The notes beneath the pieces were generated by a model, which was not told the origin of the DNA, did not search any database, and saw nothing but the letters and a program-made list of their open reading frames with translations. DNA of 64,000 nt. Origin: Alcanivorax sp. Its GTDB lineage: Bacteria; Pseudomonadota; Gammaproteobacteria; Pseudomonadales; Alcanivoracaceae. The stretch is from positions 82,936-146,935 of the forward strand of contig JAKUPL010000001.1 of assembly GCA_022449455.1 (NCBI GenBank), given 5' to 3'. Shown here piece by piece: positions 43,206 through 52,246 of the stretch. Made by a program: the position numbers and the translations under genes. Position 1 is the stretch's first letter, and each line of letters opens with the position of its first letter.

Positions 43206-44279
43206 ATGAAGGAGAGAACCGGGCAGGTCCTGATGGCGGTGATGGTGCTGTTGGGGCTGGCGGGATGCGAAGAACCGGCACAGCAGCCGGAGAGTGCACC
43301 GGTACCGGTCAAGCTTGTCACCGTGGACAGAAGCGTTGACAGCGGGCGTCGCTACCCCGGCCGGGTGGTGGCCACCGAACGCTCGCAGCTCGCCTTTCGC
43401 GTCTCGGGTCAGTTGGTGGAACTGCCGGTGAAGGATGGCCAACGCGTCGAGAAAGGGACGCTGCTGGCCCGACTCGACCCCCAGGATTTCGAGAATGAAT
43501 TGGAGCGAAGCCGGGCGGATGCGGAACTGGCGGGAAAGAACTACCAGCGTGGCCGCGCCCTGGCGGAACGGGGCGTGATTGCCGATTCCGAACTTGACGA
43601 GTTGTCGACACGTTATCGTCAGGCGCAGGCGGCGCTCAAGCTGGCCAGGGACAATCTCTCCTACACCCGTCTGGTCGCTCCCTACGATGGCGTGGTGGCA
43701 AGCACCGAGCAGGAAAACCATCAATTCGTGCAGGCTCAGGAACCGGTCGTGAACCTGCAGAGCAGTGCCACCATTGATGTGCGGTTTTCCGTTTCGCAAA
43801 GCTTCATATCCCGGGCGGCACCACTGGACAGAAATTTCCAGCCGGAGGTGGTCTTTCCGGGCTTGCCGGATCAGCGTTTTCCGGCTGTTTACCGCGAACA
43901 TGAAGCGCGTTCCGGATCAACCCAGGCCTATGCGGTGGTGGTCACGCTCCCCACCCCGGAGGCGCTGGCGGTCCTGCCGGGCATGAGCGCGGAGGTCTGG
44001 GTCGATGAGAGCCGATTGAGCAATGGCGGGCGCGCCCGTGCCCGGGTGCCGGTGGGGGCGGTCTTCAATCAGGATGGACAGGAAGGTGCCCGGGTCTGGC
44101 GTCTGGACCCGGAGGCCGGCACCGTGCATGCGAAAAGCGTGATGTTGGGTGAAGTGACCGGCGCGGGCGTGGAAATCCTGGATGGCCTGAAGCCGGGCGA
44201 CCAGGTCGTGAGCGCCGGCGTGCACCGCCTGGAGGAGGGTCAGGAGGTCCGTGAGCTGACCCGCGAGCGGGGGTTGTGA
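43206..44279 (+). CDS. RND efflux periplasmic adaptor lipoprotein
   Basis: A 357-residue membrane fusion protein. The lipobox LAGC gives a lipidated Cys at about residue 21. The lipoyl halves are visible as FRVSGQLVELPVKDGQRVEKGTLLARLD and DNLSYTRLVAPYDGVVAS, flanking a coiled-coil hairpin, and the beta-barrel and membrane-proximal domains follow. ATG 43206 directly after a GTG is used, with AAGGGAGAG upstream. The stop overlaps the permease start (TGATG). Substrate range is unknown. DNA here is less GC-biased than most of the window. Confidence 0.92.
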   Translation: MKERTGQVLMAVMVLLGLAGCEEPAQQPESAPVPVKLVTVDRSVDSGRRYPGRVVATERSQLAFRVSGQLVELPVKDGQRVEKGTLLARLDPQDFENELERSRADAELAGKNYQRGRALAERGVIADSELDELSTRYRQAQAALKLARDNLSYTRLVAPYDGVVASTEQENHQFVQAQEPVVNLQSSATIDVRFSVSQSFISRAAPLDRNFQPEVVFPGLPDQRFPAVYREHEARSGSTQAYAVVVTLPTPEALAVLPGMSAEVWVDESRLSNGGRARARVPVGAVFNQDGQEGARVWRLDPEAGTVHAKSVMLGEVTGAGVEILDGLKPGDQVVSAGVHRLEEGQEVRELTRERGL

Positions 44280-47200
44280 TGGGCATCGCCGAGTACGCTG
44301 TCCGGCACCGGGTGGTAAGCTGGCTGTTCGCCGTGGCGCTGCTGGTGGGCGGCGTGGTGAGCTTTTTCCAGCTGGGGCAATTGGAAGATCCGGAGTTCAC
44401 GCTGAAGACGGCGCTGGTCAATACCGAATACCCCGGCGCCTCCGCCCTGGAGGTGGAAGAGGAAGTCACTCTGCCAGTGGAAAAGGAAATCCAGAGCCTG
44501 CCTTATGTGGATTATGTAACGTCCATATCGAGCGCCGGCCTGTCCCAGATCACCGTGGAGATGAAGCCGATATATCGGGAAAAGGAGCTCAAGCAGATTT
44601 GGGACGAGCTGCGCCGCAAGACCCATGATATTCAGGCCCGCCTGCCGCCCGGAGTCGGCGAAATCCAGGTCCTCGACGATTTCGGTGATGTCTATGGCAT
44701 CCTGCTGGCCCTGACCGGCGATGGCTACTCCTATCGGGATCTTCAGGATTACGCGGACATACTCACCCGCGAACTGGTGCTGGTCGAGGGCGTAGGCCGC
44801 GTACAGGTCGCGGGGCAGAGGCAGGAGCAGGTATTTCTGGAGCTGTCACGGAGCCGGATGAGCAATCTGGGGATCAGTCCGGAGCGGATTTTTTCGCTGC
44901 TGGATACCCAGAACGCCATCAATCCCGCCGGGCGTGTCCGGGTGGACGATGAACACCTTCGCATCGCACCGGACGGGGCCTTCACTTCGGTGGAAAGCCT
45001 GGGCGATCTATTGATCTCGGAACCCGGCGCGGAACAACTGGTGTATCTGAGCGATGTGGCGGACATCAAGCGTGGTTACCAGGAGGTGCCCGATCATCTC
45101 TACCGCCATGGAGGTAAACCGGCGCTTACCTTGGGCATTTCGTTCGCGCCACAGGTGAATGTGGTGGATGTCGGCGAGCGTGTCCGCCAGCGCCTGGAGG
45201 AACTGTCCTACCGGCAGCCGGCGGGGATGGACCTGTCCACGGTGTACGACCAGCCCGCCGAAGTGGATGAATCCGTGGGCTCCTTCCTGTGGAACCTGGC
45301 CCAGGCGGTGATGATCGTTATCGGCGTACTGCTGCTGTTCATGGGGCTGCGTTCCGGCGTGCTGATGGGCGGCATTCTGCTGCTGACCATTCTCGGCACC
45401 TTCATCGTCATGGCGGTGATGGGCATCGAGTTGCAGCGTATCTCTCTGGGCGCTCTGATCATCGCCCTGGGGATGTTGGTGGACAACGCCATCGTTATCA
45501 CCGAAGGCATTCTGGTGGGCATTAAACGCGGCCTGTCCAAGGTGGCGGCGGCCGCCGAGATTGTCCGCCAGACCGCCTGGCCCCTGCTCGGTGCCACGGT
45601 GATCGCCATCACCGCCTTTGCGCCGATCGGGCTATCCAGTGACGCGTCCGGGGAGTTCACCAACAGTTTGTTCTGGGTGCTGCTGGTGTCGCTGATGCTG
45701 AGCTGGATCGTGGCCATAACACTGACCCCATTCTTCGCCGACATGCTGTTTACCGGTAACCGGACCGCCAAGACGTACGGCGAGGACGTCGGCGAGGACC
45801 CCTACAAGGGACGCTTCTTCCGTCTTTACCGGGGGTTGTTGCAACGCTCCATTCATCATCGTGTGCTTACCCTGCTTTTCATGGTGCTGCTGCTGGTGGC
45901 GGCCGTGGCCGGCTTCGGACTGGTGAAGCAATCGTTCTTCCCGCCTTCCAATACGCCCATTTTCCTGGTCGATTACTGGCTGCCTCAGGGGAGCGATATC
46001 CGCGCCACGCAGGATGGCGTTCAGCAACTGGAAGAAACGTTACTGGAAACCGACCATGTCACCTCGGTGACCAGCACCATCGGGCAGGGTGCCCAGCGCT
46101 TTATGCTGCCGTATTTCCCGGAACGACGTTATCCCTCATACGCTCAGTTGATCGTGGAAGTGGATGAACGCGACAACATCAACGGGGTGATCAGCAAGCT
46201 TCAGGAACGGCTGGGTGAATCGCACCCGTCGGCGTTCACCAAGATGAAACGGCTGATGATCGGACCCACCGCCAACGCCACCATCGAAGCGCGGTTATCC
46301 GGGCCGGACCCGGAGGTATTGCGTGGATTGGCGGTGAAGGTGGAAGAGATCATGCACCGCGACCCGGGTCTGGAAGGTATCCGCCACGATTGGCGCGAAA
46401 GGGAAAAAGTCATCAAACCGCGCTTTGAGCAGGCGCAGGCACGGCGCACCGGCGTCAGCCGGGAAGATCTGGAGCAGGCGCTGGCGATGAACTTCTCGGG
46501 CGTGGACGTGGGCCTGTATCGGGACGGCGCGGATCTTCTGCCGATCATCGCCCGCCCGCCGGACACCGAGCGTCTTGGCGCGAACAACCTGGACCAGGTG
46601 CAGGTCTGGTCGCCGGTGCTTGAGGATTACATTGCCATTCGACAGTTGGTGTCCGGTTTCGACACGGAATTGGAAGACGGTCTGATCATGCGCCGGGATC
46701 GCAAGCGTACCCTTACGGTGCAGGCCGAGCCGGCGGTGCTGGGCGGGGAAACCGGAGACCAGGTGCTGCGCCGCATTCGTCCCGAGATCGAGGCGCTGGC
46801 ATTGCCGAGGGGCTATGAATTGAGCTGGGGGGGTGAATACGAACTCACCAAGGACGCCCAGACCGCGGTGTTCGCCAGTGTGCCGATGGGCTATCTGTTT
46901 ATGTTCATTATTACCATTCTGCTGTTCGACAGTTTACGCCAACCACTGGTGATCTGGGCCACCGTGCCGTTGGCGATCATCGGAGTGACCATCGGTCTGC
47001 TGGTGTTCAATGCCCCGTTCAGCTTCATGGCGCTGCTCGGCTTCCTGAGTTTGAGCGGCATGCTGGTGAAGAATGGCATCGTACTGGTTGAACAGATCAA
47101 GCTGGAGATGAATGAAGGCAATGCGGCCCTGGATGCGGTGATACACGCTTCCGTCACGCGGGTGCGGCCGGTATGCATGACCGCGGTCACCACCATTCTC

Positions 47201-47353
47201 GGCATGGTGCCGCTGCTGTTCGATGCCTTTTTCAAATCCATGGCGGCGGTGATCATGTTCGGTCTCGGCTTCGCCACCGTTCTGACCTTGATCGTGGTGC
47301 CGGTGCTGTACACGCTGGCCTATCGCATCCGCCCGGATGGCAAGACGGCCTGA
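44279..47353 (+). CDS. RND efflux permease
   Basis: A 1024-residue AcrB-superfamily proton-driven exporter with the 12-helix, two-porter-loop layout. Helix 4 reads LGMLVDNAIVITEG, with one Asp and an Asn where AcrB has two Asp, and helix 10 has the conserved Lys in GMLVKNGIVLVEQIK. LGATVIAITAFAPIGL and TVPLAIIGVTIGLLVF are also typical. It overlaps the adaptor gene by one base. No outer-membrane TolC-type gene follows, so a distal channel must be shared. It belongs to the broad class of RND exporters with a single-Asp helix 4; drugs, solvents or lipids are possible substrates. Confidence 0.94.
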   Translation: MGIAEYAVRHRVVSWLFAVALLVGGVVSFFQLGQLEDPEFTLKTALVNTEYPGASALEVEEEVTLPVEKEIQSLPYVDYVTSISSAGLSQITVEMKPIYREKELKQIWDELRRKTHDIQARLPPGVGEIQVLDDFGDVYGILLALTGDGYSYRDLQDYADILTRELVLVEGVGRVQVAGQRQEQVFLELSRSRMSNLGISPERIFSLLDTQNAINPAGRVRVDDEHLRIAPDGAFTSVESLGDLLISEPGAEQLVYLSDVADIKRGYQEVPDHLYRHGGKPALTLGISFAPQVNVVDVGERVRQRLEELSYRQPAGMDLSTVYDQPAEVDESVGSFLWNLAQAVMIVIGVLLLFMGLRSGVLMGGILLLTILGTFIVMAVMGIELQRISLGALIIALGMLVDNAIVITEGILVGIKRGLSKVAAAAEIVRQTAWPLLGATVIAITAFAPIGLSSDASGEFTNSLFWVLLVSLMLSWIVAITLTPFFADMLFTGNRTAKTYGEDVGEDPYKGRFFRLYRGLLQRSIHHRVLTLLFMVLLLVAAVAGFGLVKQSFFPPSNTPIFLVDYWLPQGSDIRATQDGVQQLEETLLETDHVTSVTSTIGQGAQRFMLPYFPERRYPSYAQLIVEVDERDNINGVISKLQERLGESHPSAFTKMKRLMIGPTANATIEARLSGPDPEVLRGLAVKVEEIMHRDPGLEGIRHDWREREKVIKPRFEQAQARRTGVSREDLEQALAMNFSGVDVGLYRDGADLLPIIARPPDTERLGANNLDQVQVWSPVLEDYIAIRQLVSGFDTELEDGLIMRRDRKRTLTVQAEPAVLGGETGDQVLRRIRPEIEALALPRGYELSWGGEYELTKDAQTAVFASVPMGYLFMFIITILLFDSLRQPLVIWATVPLAIIGVTIGLLVFNAPFSFMALLGFLSLSGMLVKNGIVLVEQIKLEMNEGNAALDAVIHASVTRVRPVCMTAVTTILGMVPLLFDAFFKSMAAVIMFGLGFATVLTLIVVPVLYTLAYRIRPDGKTA

Positions 47354-47481
47354 TCGCCGTCGTGCCGCCCGGGCCGCAATGGCGCGGGAAAATGGCGCGA
47401 CCTGCACTGGCCCGCGCGGGCGCGGGTGACGCATATTGCAAAACCGTATCAATACGCTGTTCCGCCACAGGTGCCACCGCC

Positions 47482-48345
47482 ATGAGTGCTCAAGCCCCGA
47501 TTCGACGCACTAACCGAAGTGAGATCCAGCCACGGAGAATGGACTTCACCTTCGATCCGGACATCCCCCGTTACTGGTTCGCCAACGACCAGTTCAAGAC
47601 GCTGCTGCTGACCGCGCTGTCCTGCACCTTTCCCGAAGGCGAGCGGTTTTTCGTGCGGTCCGTGCGCCATTACCAGAAACGGATCACCGATCCGGACCTG
47701 CGCGAGCGGGTGAAAGGCTTTATCGGTCAGGAAGCACACCACGGCAACGAGCACGAACACTTCAACACCTTCATGGAAAGCAAGGGCGTGCCCACCCAGA
47801 AGGTGCATGACTATGTGCACGAAGGAATGAAGTGGATCGCCAAGAAATTTTCCCCGGAGCGGCAACTGGCCAAGACCTGCGCGCTGGAGCATTTCACCGC
47901 CATGCTCGCCGAGCTGATGCTGGAAGAGCCGGATTTTCTGAAGGGCATGGACGAGCGCATGCTGCCGCTGTGGCTGTGGCACGCGGTGGAGGAAAGCGAG
48001 CACAAGGCGGTGGCGTTCGACGTCTACCGCGATCAGGTGGACAGCTACTGGGTGCGCACCTCGGAGATGGCGCTCACCACGGTGGAGTTTATCGGTTTCA
48101 CCATCTTCCACTACGTTCAGCTGCGCCAGGACATGGACGACAAGCGTGATCTGCGCTCGGTGCTCAACGGCGTCAACTGGCTGCTCGGCAAGCCCGGCTG
48201 GCTGCGCCGCCTGGGCCGCTCCTATCTGGCTTACTACAAGCCCGGTTTTCACCCGGAGAAGAAGGACAGCCGCGCGGTGCGCCAGCGGGCGCTGGAGAGA
48301 CTGGCGGTGATGCTGGACCGGCCGGAGTTGGCCGAGGCCGCCTGA
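47482..48345 (+). CDS. Ferritin-like metal-dependent hydrolase (PF10118 type)
   Basis: A 287-residue protein of the 'metal-dependent hydrolase' family, predicted to be an all-helical di-iron-like bundle. Metal ligands are likely in the E of PEGERFF, FIGQEAHHGNEHEHFN, ALEHFTAML and WHAVEESEHKAVAFD. The N-terminal 20 residues are basic and disordered. Substrates are unknown; relatives often occur in hydrocarbon- and lipid-degrading bacteria. ATG 47482 lies 129 nt after the RND permease stop, so it may have its own promoter. It is convergent with the MscS gene, with only 6 nt between stops. Confidence 0.85.
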   Translation: MSAQAPIRRTNRSEIQPRRMDFTFDPDIPRYWFANDQFKTLLLTALSCTFPEGERFFVRSVRHYQKRITDPDLRERVKGFIGQEAHHGNEHEHFNTFMESKGVPTQKVHDYVHEGMKWIAKKFSPERQLAKTCALEHFTAMLAELMLEEPDFLKGMDERMLPLWLWHAVEESEHKAVAFDVYRDQVDSYWVRTSEMALTTVEFIGFTIFHYVQLRQDMDDKRDLRSVLNGVNWLLGKPGWLRRLGRSYLAYYKPGFHPEKKDSRAVRQRALERLAVMLDRPELAEAA

Positions 48346-48351
48346 GGCGCA

Positions 48352-49176
48352 TCACTCGCCGCCGCGCAGTTCCCGGGGGCGGGCGATGCCGCGCTCCCGG
48401 AACAGGCCGGTGACGCGCAGCACCACATCGCTCTGGAACGCTTTCTCATAACGCACGTCCAGCACATAGGCCTTGGCGCGCAGGCGCACCGCCAGGTATT
48501 CCGCCACCGGCACTTCCTCGATGGCGAAGGTGACCGGCTTTTTCAGGAACGCGTAGCGGCTGGTCACGATCACCTCCTCGATGATGTCCCGGGCCGCCTG
48601 CAGGTCCGCGTCCAGCCCCACATGGAAATCGGTGACCACCATCATGTCCAGTTCCCCGGCGTTGCCGGAAGCCACCACGTCGGTGATGAACAGAGCGTTG
48701 GGGATGGTCACCAGGTTGTCGTCCAGCGTTTGCACGCGCACCGCGCGCAGACCGATGGAAACGATCTCCCCGTAGGTGTCGCCGAAGGTGATGCGATCGC
48801 CGACCTGAAAGGGCCGGTCGAACAGCAGCAACAGGCCGGCCACCAGTGAGGCCACCACGTCCTTGAGCGCGAAACCCAGGGCCACCGCCAGGGAGCCGGC
48901 GGCGGCCAGTACGAACTCACGGGGCGGGTTGAGCACGCCGATCAGCAGGGCGCCGGTACCCAGGGTGTAGATGACGAAACCCAGCAGGGTGGTGAACTGC
49001 AGAATCAGAAAGCGGCGGGCCGGCACCCGTTCCATCAAGTTGCGGCCGAGCCGCTGCACGCCCCAGTTGAGCGCCCACAGCACCGCGATGCCGGCGATCA
49101 GGAGCAGGATCACATAGACGTCGAACAGATCCATGACCGTGGCCAGGTCGTTGACGATGTCGCCGCTGTCACTCAT
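48352..49176 (-). CDS. Mechanosensitive channel, MscS family
   Basis: A 274-residue small-conductance mechanosensitive channel. Three transmembrane helices are followed by the pore-lining TM3 (AAGSLAVALGFALKDVVASL) and the beta domain (FDRPFQVGDRITFGDTYGEIVSIGLRAVRVQT, IPNALFI). The C-terminal alpha/beta domain is complete, and length is close to E. coli MscS. It starts inside the end of the upstream ATPase gene, overlapping it by 8 nt, so the two are translated together. Mechanosensitive channels normally stand alone, and the ATPase partner is unusual. Confidence 0.93.
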   Translation of the reverse strand: MSDSGDIVNDLATVMDLFDVYVILLLIAGIAVLWALNWGVQRLGRNLMERVPARRFLILQFTTLLGFVIYTLGTGALLIGVLNPPREFVLAAAGSLAVALGFALKDVVASLVAGLLLLFDRPFQVGDRITFGDTYGEIVSIGLRAVRVQTLDDNLVTIPNALFITDVVASGNAGELDMMVVTDFHVGLDADLQAARDIIEEVIVTSRYAFLKKPVTFAIEEVPVAEYLAVRLRAKAYVLDVRYEKAFQSDVVLRVTGLFRERGIARPRELRGGE

Positions 49177-51124
49177 GGAGCAGATTCTTCCTGGTCAGAA
49201 GGTGGATCACCGTGTGGTACCACAGCGGCACCAGCCGATAGCGGCCGTCGTCCTCGCTGGAGCGGATGAAGCCGGCGTCGAACCCGGCCTTCAATGCATA
49301 GCGCACCACATTTTCCGGCAGGTTGGTCACGGTGACGATTTCGTCGCCGGACAGGTTTTCGTGGGTGGCGATGGCCGCGTACACGAACAGCAGATTCTCG
49401 CCGGATTTCTCCACCGCCGCCGACGGCGGCAGCGACGGTAACCCGACCAGCACTTCCCGGCGGCCCACTTTCACCGAGCTCAGCCACAGCTTCAGGGCGG
49501 TCATCGGGTTGCCCCGGCAGGCGTCCCACAGCAGGCTGAAGTAGCGCTGTTCCGCGTTGCGAACATTGCCGGCCTCCGGGCCGCGGGACGACAGCAGCAC
49601 CTCGTCGTAGCGCAGCTTCAGGCCGCTGCGGTGGTGGCGGGAGAGGATCAGAGAACGAATTTCCGTGGGGCTCCAGCGCTTCACCCGCACCACGTTGCGG
49701 AACTGATATTCGCGCCCGAACACATTGCACAGATAGGCCCAGCTCTGGTTGTTGATCAGCACCAGCCAGAACAGGTTGTCCAGCCGTGCATTGGTCAGCC
49801 GCAGCAAAGCGCGCCAGCCGTCCAACCCGCCGATGCGCGACAGGAAGGTGTTCTGGCATTCGTCCAGTACCAGCAGAGTGGGTGGGCGCTCACTGTCATT
49901 GCGAACCAGGCTGGCGGGGCCTTCATCGAGTGCCTCGTTCAGGGCCTCGGCGACCAGGGCGGTGACCGCCTGGGGCGCCACGGTGCGCGGCGGCACCGCC
50001 AGACGCACCACCCGCAACGCCGGGTCCGATTGGGCTAGGCGCTCGCTCAGATGCGCCACCGTCAGGCTCTTGCCACTGCCCTTTTCGCCAGTGACCAGCA
50101 GGGTGTTGTCGTCGCTGCGGTCGTCCCGCCAGCGCTGCACCGCCTTGGCGATGGCCTCCTCCAGGCCGGTATCGATGAACGGCGCCGGCTCGTCGCCGGG
50201 CAACTCCGCCGCGAACCACGATTGGTAGGCCCGGGCCGCCTCGCTCTCGTCCAGCGGTGCGCCGTCCTCGTCCTCATCACCGCGATTGCGCAGCCGGAAC
50301 CAGCGCGCCTTGAGGCGCAGGTAGCCGTCGAAGCCGGCGAACAGCCGGTCCAGGTAGCGGGTAATGAAGTACACCAGCGCCACCGGCAGCAGCAGCGGCG
50401 CGGTCCAGTGGAACCAGCGTGGGCGCAGCAGGCGCTCGGCCAGCGGGTCCAGGGACGACGGCAGAATGGTCTGCAAACAGAGCACGTACTCACGGGCCCG
50501 TGGCGCCAGCAGCCGGGCCACCGCGGCGTACAGGGACGCCGCCACCAGGGCGGTCAGCGCGGTGTGCATGGCGCCTTGCGGCTGGGCCTGGGCGGCCACC
50601 AGAAACAGCGCCCAGGGCACCAGCAGCAGCTGGGACAGCCGACGGGCCCGCTGGCCGGCGGTGCGCGCCTGATCGCCCTGCACATACTCGCCGGCGGCCT
50701 GGGCCACGCGCAGCACCAGCCATTCCCCGGCCAGCCACTGCACACCGAACAGCACATACAGCCAGGCCAGCGGCAGGGCCAGGAACACCCAGCGGGTGGA
50801 CGGGGAGGTGGCCAGCAGCGGCGTGGCCAGGGCCAGCAGCGCGGCCGGAATCAGCCAGGGCAGCAGCGGCGCCAGACCGGCCACCAGCCGGCTCAGGTTC
50901 CACAGCCAGCGTTTCTCGCTGCCCAGGCGCAGCACCCGGTCGTGCAGGGCCAAAAGGCCGGCGCGGGCGCGGCGGCCCAGCCGCGCCGCCAACCAGAACA
51001 CCAGGCCGGCGGCCAGCAACGACAGCAGGTTGCCGGCCAGATGGCCGGTGGTGTCCGGTGCCCCGTAAAAGGCAAGCAGGGCCTCGGCCAGTTCCCGCGG
51101 CGCCCGCGGCCAGGAAAACCCCAT
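49169..51124 (-). CDS. Membrane-anchored P-loop ATPase of unknown function
   Basis: A 651-residue protein. The N-terminal half has about six to eight hydrophobic helices (for example LLSLLAAGLVFWLAARL, WLIPAALLALATPLLA, FLALPLAWLYVLFGV, LLLPVALVYFITRYL). After an acidic linker (GDEDEDGAPLDES) comes a AAA/STAND-like ATPase domain with Walker A TGEKGSGKSLTVAHLS and Walker B PTLLVLDECQN; a sensor-like WLVLINNQ and a winged-helix-like C-terminus (LPENVVRYALKAGFDAGFI) follow. The start is ATG 51124; an in-frame ATG at 51208 has no support. It overlaps the MscS gene by 8 nt. I do not recognise a named family. Control of the channel by ATP binding is a hypothesis from gene order only. Confidence 0.8.
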   Translation of the reverse strand: MGFSWPRAPRELAEALLAFYGAPDTTGHLAGNLLSLLAAGLVFWLAARLGRRARAGLLALHDRVLRLGSEKRWLWNLSRLVAGLAPLLPWLIPAALLALATPLLATSPSTRWVFLALPLAWLYVLFGVQWLAGEWLVLRVAQAAGEYVQGDQARTAGQRARRLSQLLLVPWALFLVAAQAQPQGAMHTALTALVAASLYAAVARLLAPRAREYVLCLQTILPSSLDPLAERLLRPRWFHWTAPLLLPVALVYFITRYLDRLFAGFDGYLRLKARWFRLRNRGDEDEDGAPLDESEAARAYQSWFAAELPGDEPAPFIDTGLEEAIAKAVQRWRDDRSDDNTLLVTGEKGSGKSLTVAHLSERLAQSDPALRVVRLAVPPRTVAPQAVTALVAEALNEALDEGPASLVRNDSERPPTLLVLDECQNTFLSRIGGLDGWRALLRLTNARLDNLFWLVLINNQSWAYLCNVFGREYQFRNVVRVKRWSPTEIRSLILSRHHRSGLKLRYDEVLLSSRGPEAGNVRNAEQRYFSLLWDACRGNPMTALKLWLSSVKVGRREVLVGLPSLPPSAAVEKSGENLLFVYAAIATHENLSGDEIVTVTNLPENVVRYALKAGFDAGFIRSSEDDGRYRLVPLWYHTVIHLLTRKNLLHE

Positions 51125-51255
51125 GTTGCGTTCCTTGCCAGGCAAAGGCGTTATTGTATGAATCGGAAAGCGGAGCGTCACCCGGCGTGGTGCCGGTGCT
51201 ATAGTCAAAATGGTATAGGAATTGAAACCCCGGTGGGAAAATCAGGAGAGCGACA

Positions 51256-51660
51256 ATGGCTTCGTTGTTGGTAAAGGATCTGATGGTGCGTCATCCCATG
51301 GCGATCCAGGCGGGCACCGAGCTGAACACGGTGGTGGCGACGTTGCTGCAGAGCCGCTATTCCGGGCTGCCGGTGGTGGACCGCGAGCGCCGGGTGATCG
51401 GCTTCGTCTCCGAACAGGATTGCCTGCGCCGTCTGCTGGTCACCAGCTACCACCAGGAGGGCTCCGTGCGGGTGGAAGAACTGATGCATGATGAGCCGCT
51501 CACCGTGCGGGAAACCGACTCGGTGGTGGACATCGCCGAGATGATGGTCAAGCAGAAGCCGAAGATCTATCCGGTGCTGGATCGTGACGGCGGTCGGCTG
51601 GTCGGGCTGCTGACCCGTCGGGTGGTGTTGCGCGCCCTCAACGACAGCCACTGGAGTTGA
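51256..51660 (+). CDS. Two-CBS-domain protein
   Basis: A 134-residue stand-alone CBS pair (Bateman module). The repeats begin VKDLMVRHPMAIQAG and VEELMHDEPLTVRE and each ends with a GFVSEQD- or GLLTRR-type strand. Such modules bind adenine nucleotides and regulate partner proteins. ATG 51256 has AGGAGAG upstream. It is divergent from the MscS/ATPase operon, with 131 nt between starts. Whether it senses energy state for that system is unknown. Confidence 0.9.
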   Translation: MASLLVKDLMVRHPMAIQAGTELNTVVATLLQSRYSGLPVVDRERRVIGFVSEQDCLRRLLVTSYHQEGSVRVEELMHDEPLTVRETDSVVDIAEMMVKQKPKIYPVLDRDGGRLVGLLTRRVVLRALNDSHWS

Positions 51661-51744
51661 CCGCTTCGTACAAGTTTGCGAAGACCTGGCACGCTAGTGT
51701 TAGAGCCATCCGTATGACTGAACAATAAAAAAGGAGTGACCGCC

Positions 51745-52242
51745 ATGCGTGATCTGGCCACCTTTCTTGGCGACTACGGCGAAAGCCATCGCCACCCGAT
51801 CAATCAGTGGGTACACATCGTCTGTGTGCCAGTGATTTTCTTCTCCACGCTGGGCCTTTTCTGGCTGATCCCGGTCGGCCGGTGGCTGGGCCTGGACGCC
51901 GCCGCCTACTGGGTCAACGGCGGCACCCTGTTGGCGCTGTTGTGCATGCCCTTCTATCTGCGCCTTTCCCTGGGGGTGTCGTTGATGATGCTGGGGTGGC
52001 TGCTGCTGTCCCTGGCACTGATCGTGGCGCTGGACCGGGGTCCGCTGCCACTGGGCTGGACCGCCCTGACCCTGTGGCTGGTGGCCTGGGCGGTGCAGGT
52101 CTGGGGCCACAAGGTGGAAGGCAAGAAACCCTCCTTCGTGGACGATCTGGTGTTCCTGCTGGTGGGGCCGATCTTCGTCAGCCTGGAAGTGCTCTATAAA
52201 CTGGGGCTCAGCCGCACGCCGGGTCACGGCCGGCCGTCCTGA
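51745..52242 (+). CDS. Mpo1-like (DUF962) membrane protein
   Basis: A 165-residue integral membrane protein of the Mpo1/YGL010w family, Fe(II)-dependent dioxygenases acting on 2-hydroxy fatty acids in yeast. Conserved features are GESHRHPINQWVHIVCVPVI at the N-terminus and VQVWGHKVEGKKPS with His and Glu near the third helix, plus FLLVGPIFV. ATG 51745 is used because AAGGAG lies 8 nt upstream; a GTG at 51736 is in frame but too close. It is followed after 4 nt by an AraC-family gene on the same strand. The enzymatic role is inferred from the family. Confidence 0.88.
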   Translation: MRDLATFLGDYGESHRHPINQWVHIVCVPVIFFSTLGLFWLIPVGRWLGLDAAAYWVNGGTLLALLCMPFYLRLSLGVSLMMLGWLLLSLALIVALDRGPLPLGWTALTLWLVAWAVQVWGHKVEGKKPSFVDDLVFLLVGPIFVSLEVLYKLGLSRTPGHGRPS

Positions 52243-52246
52243 CCCG

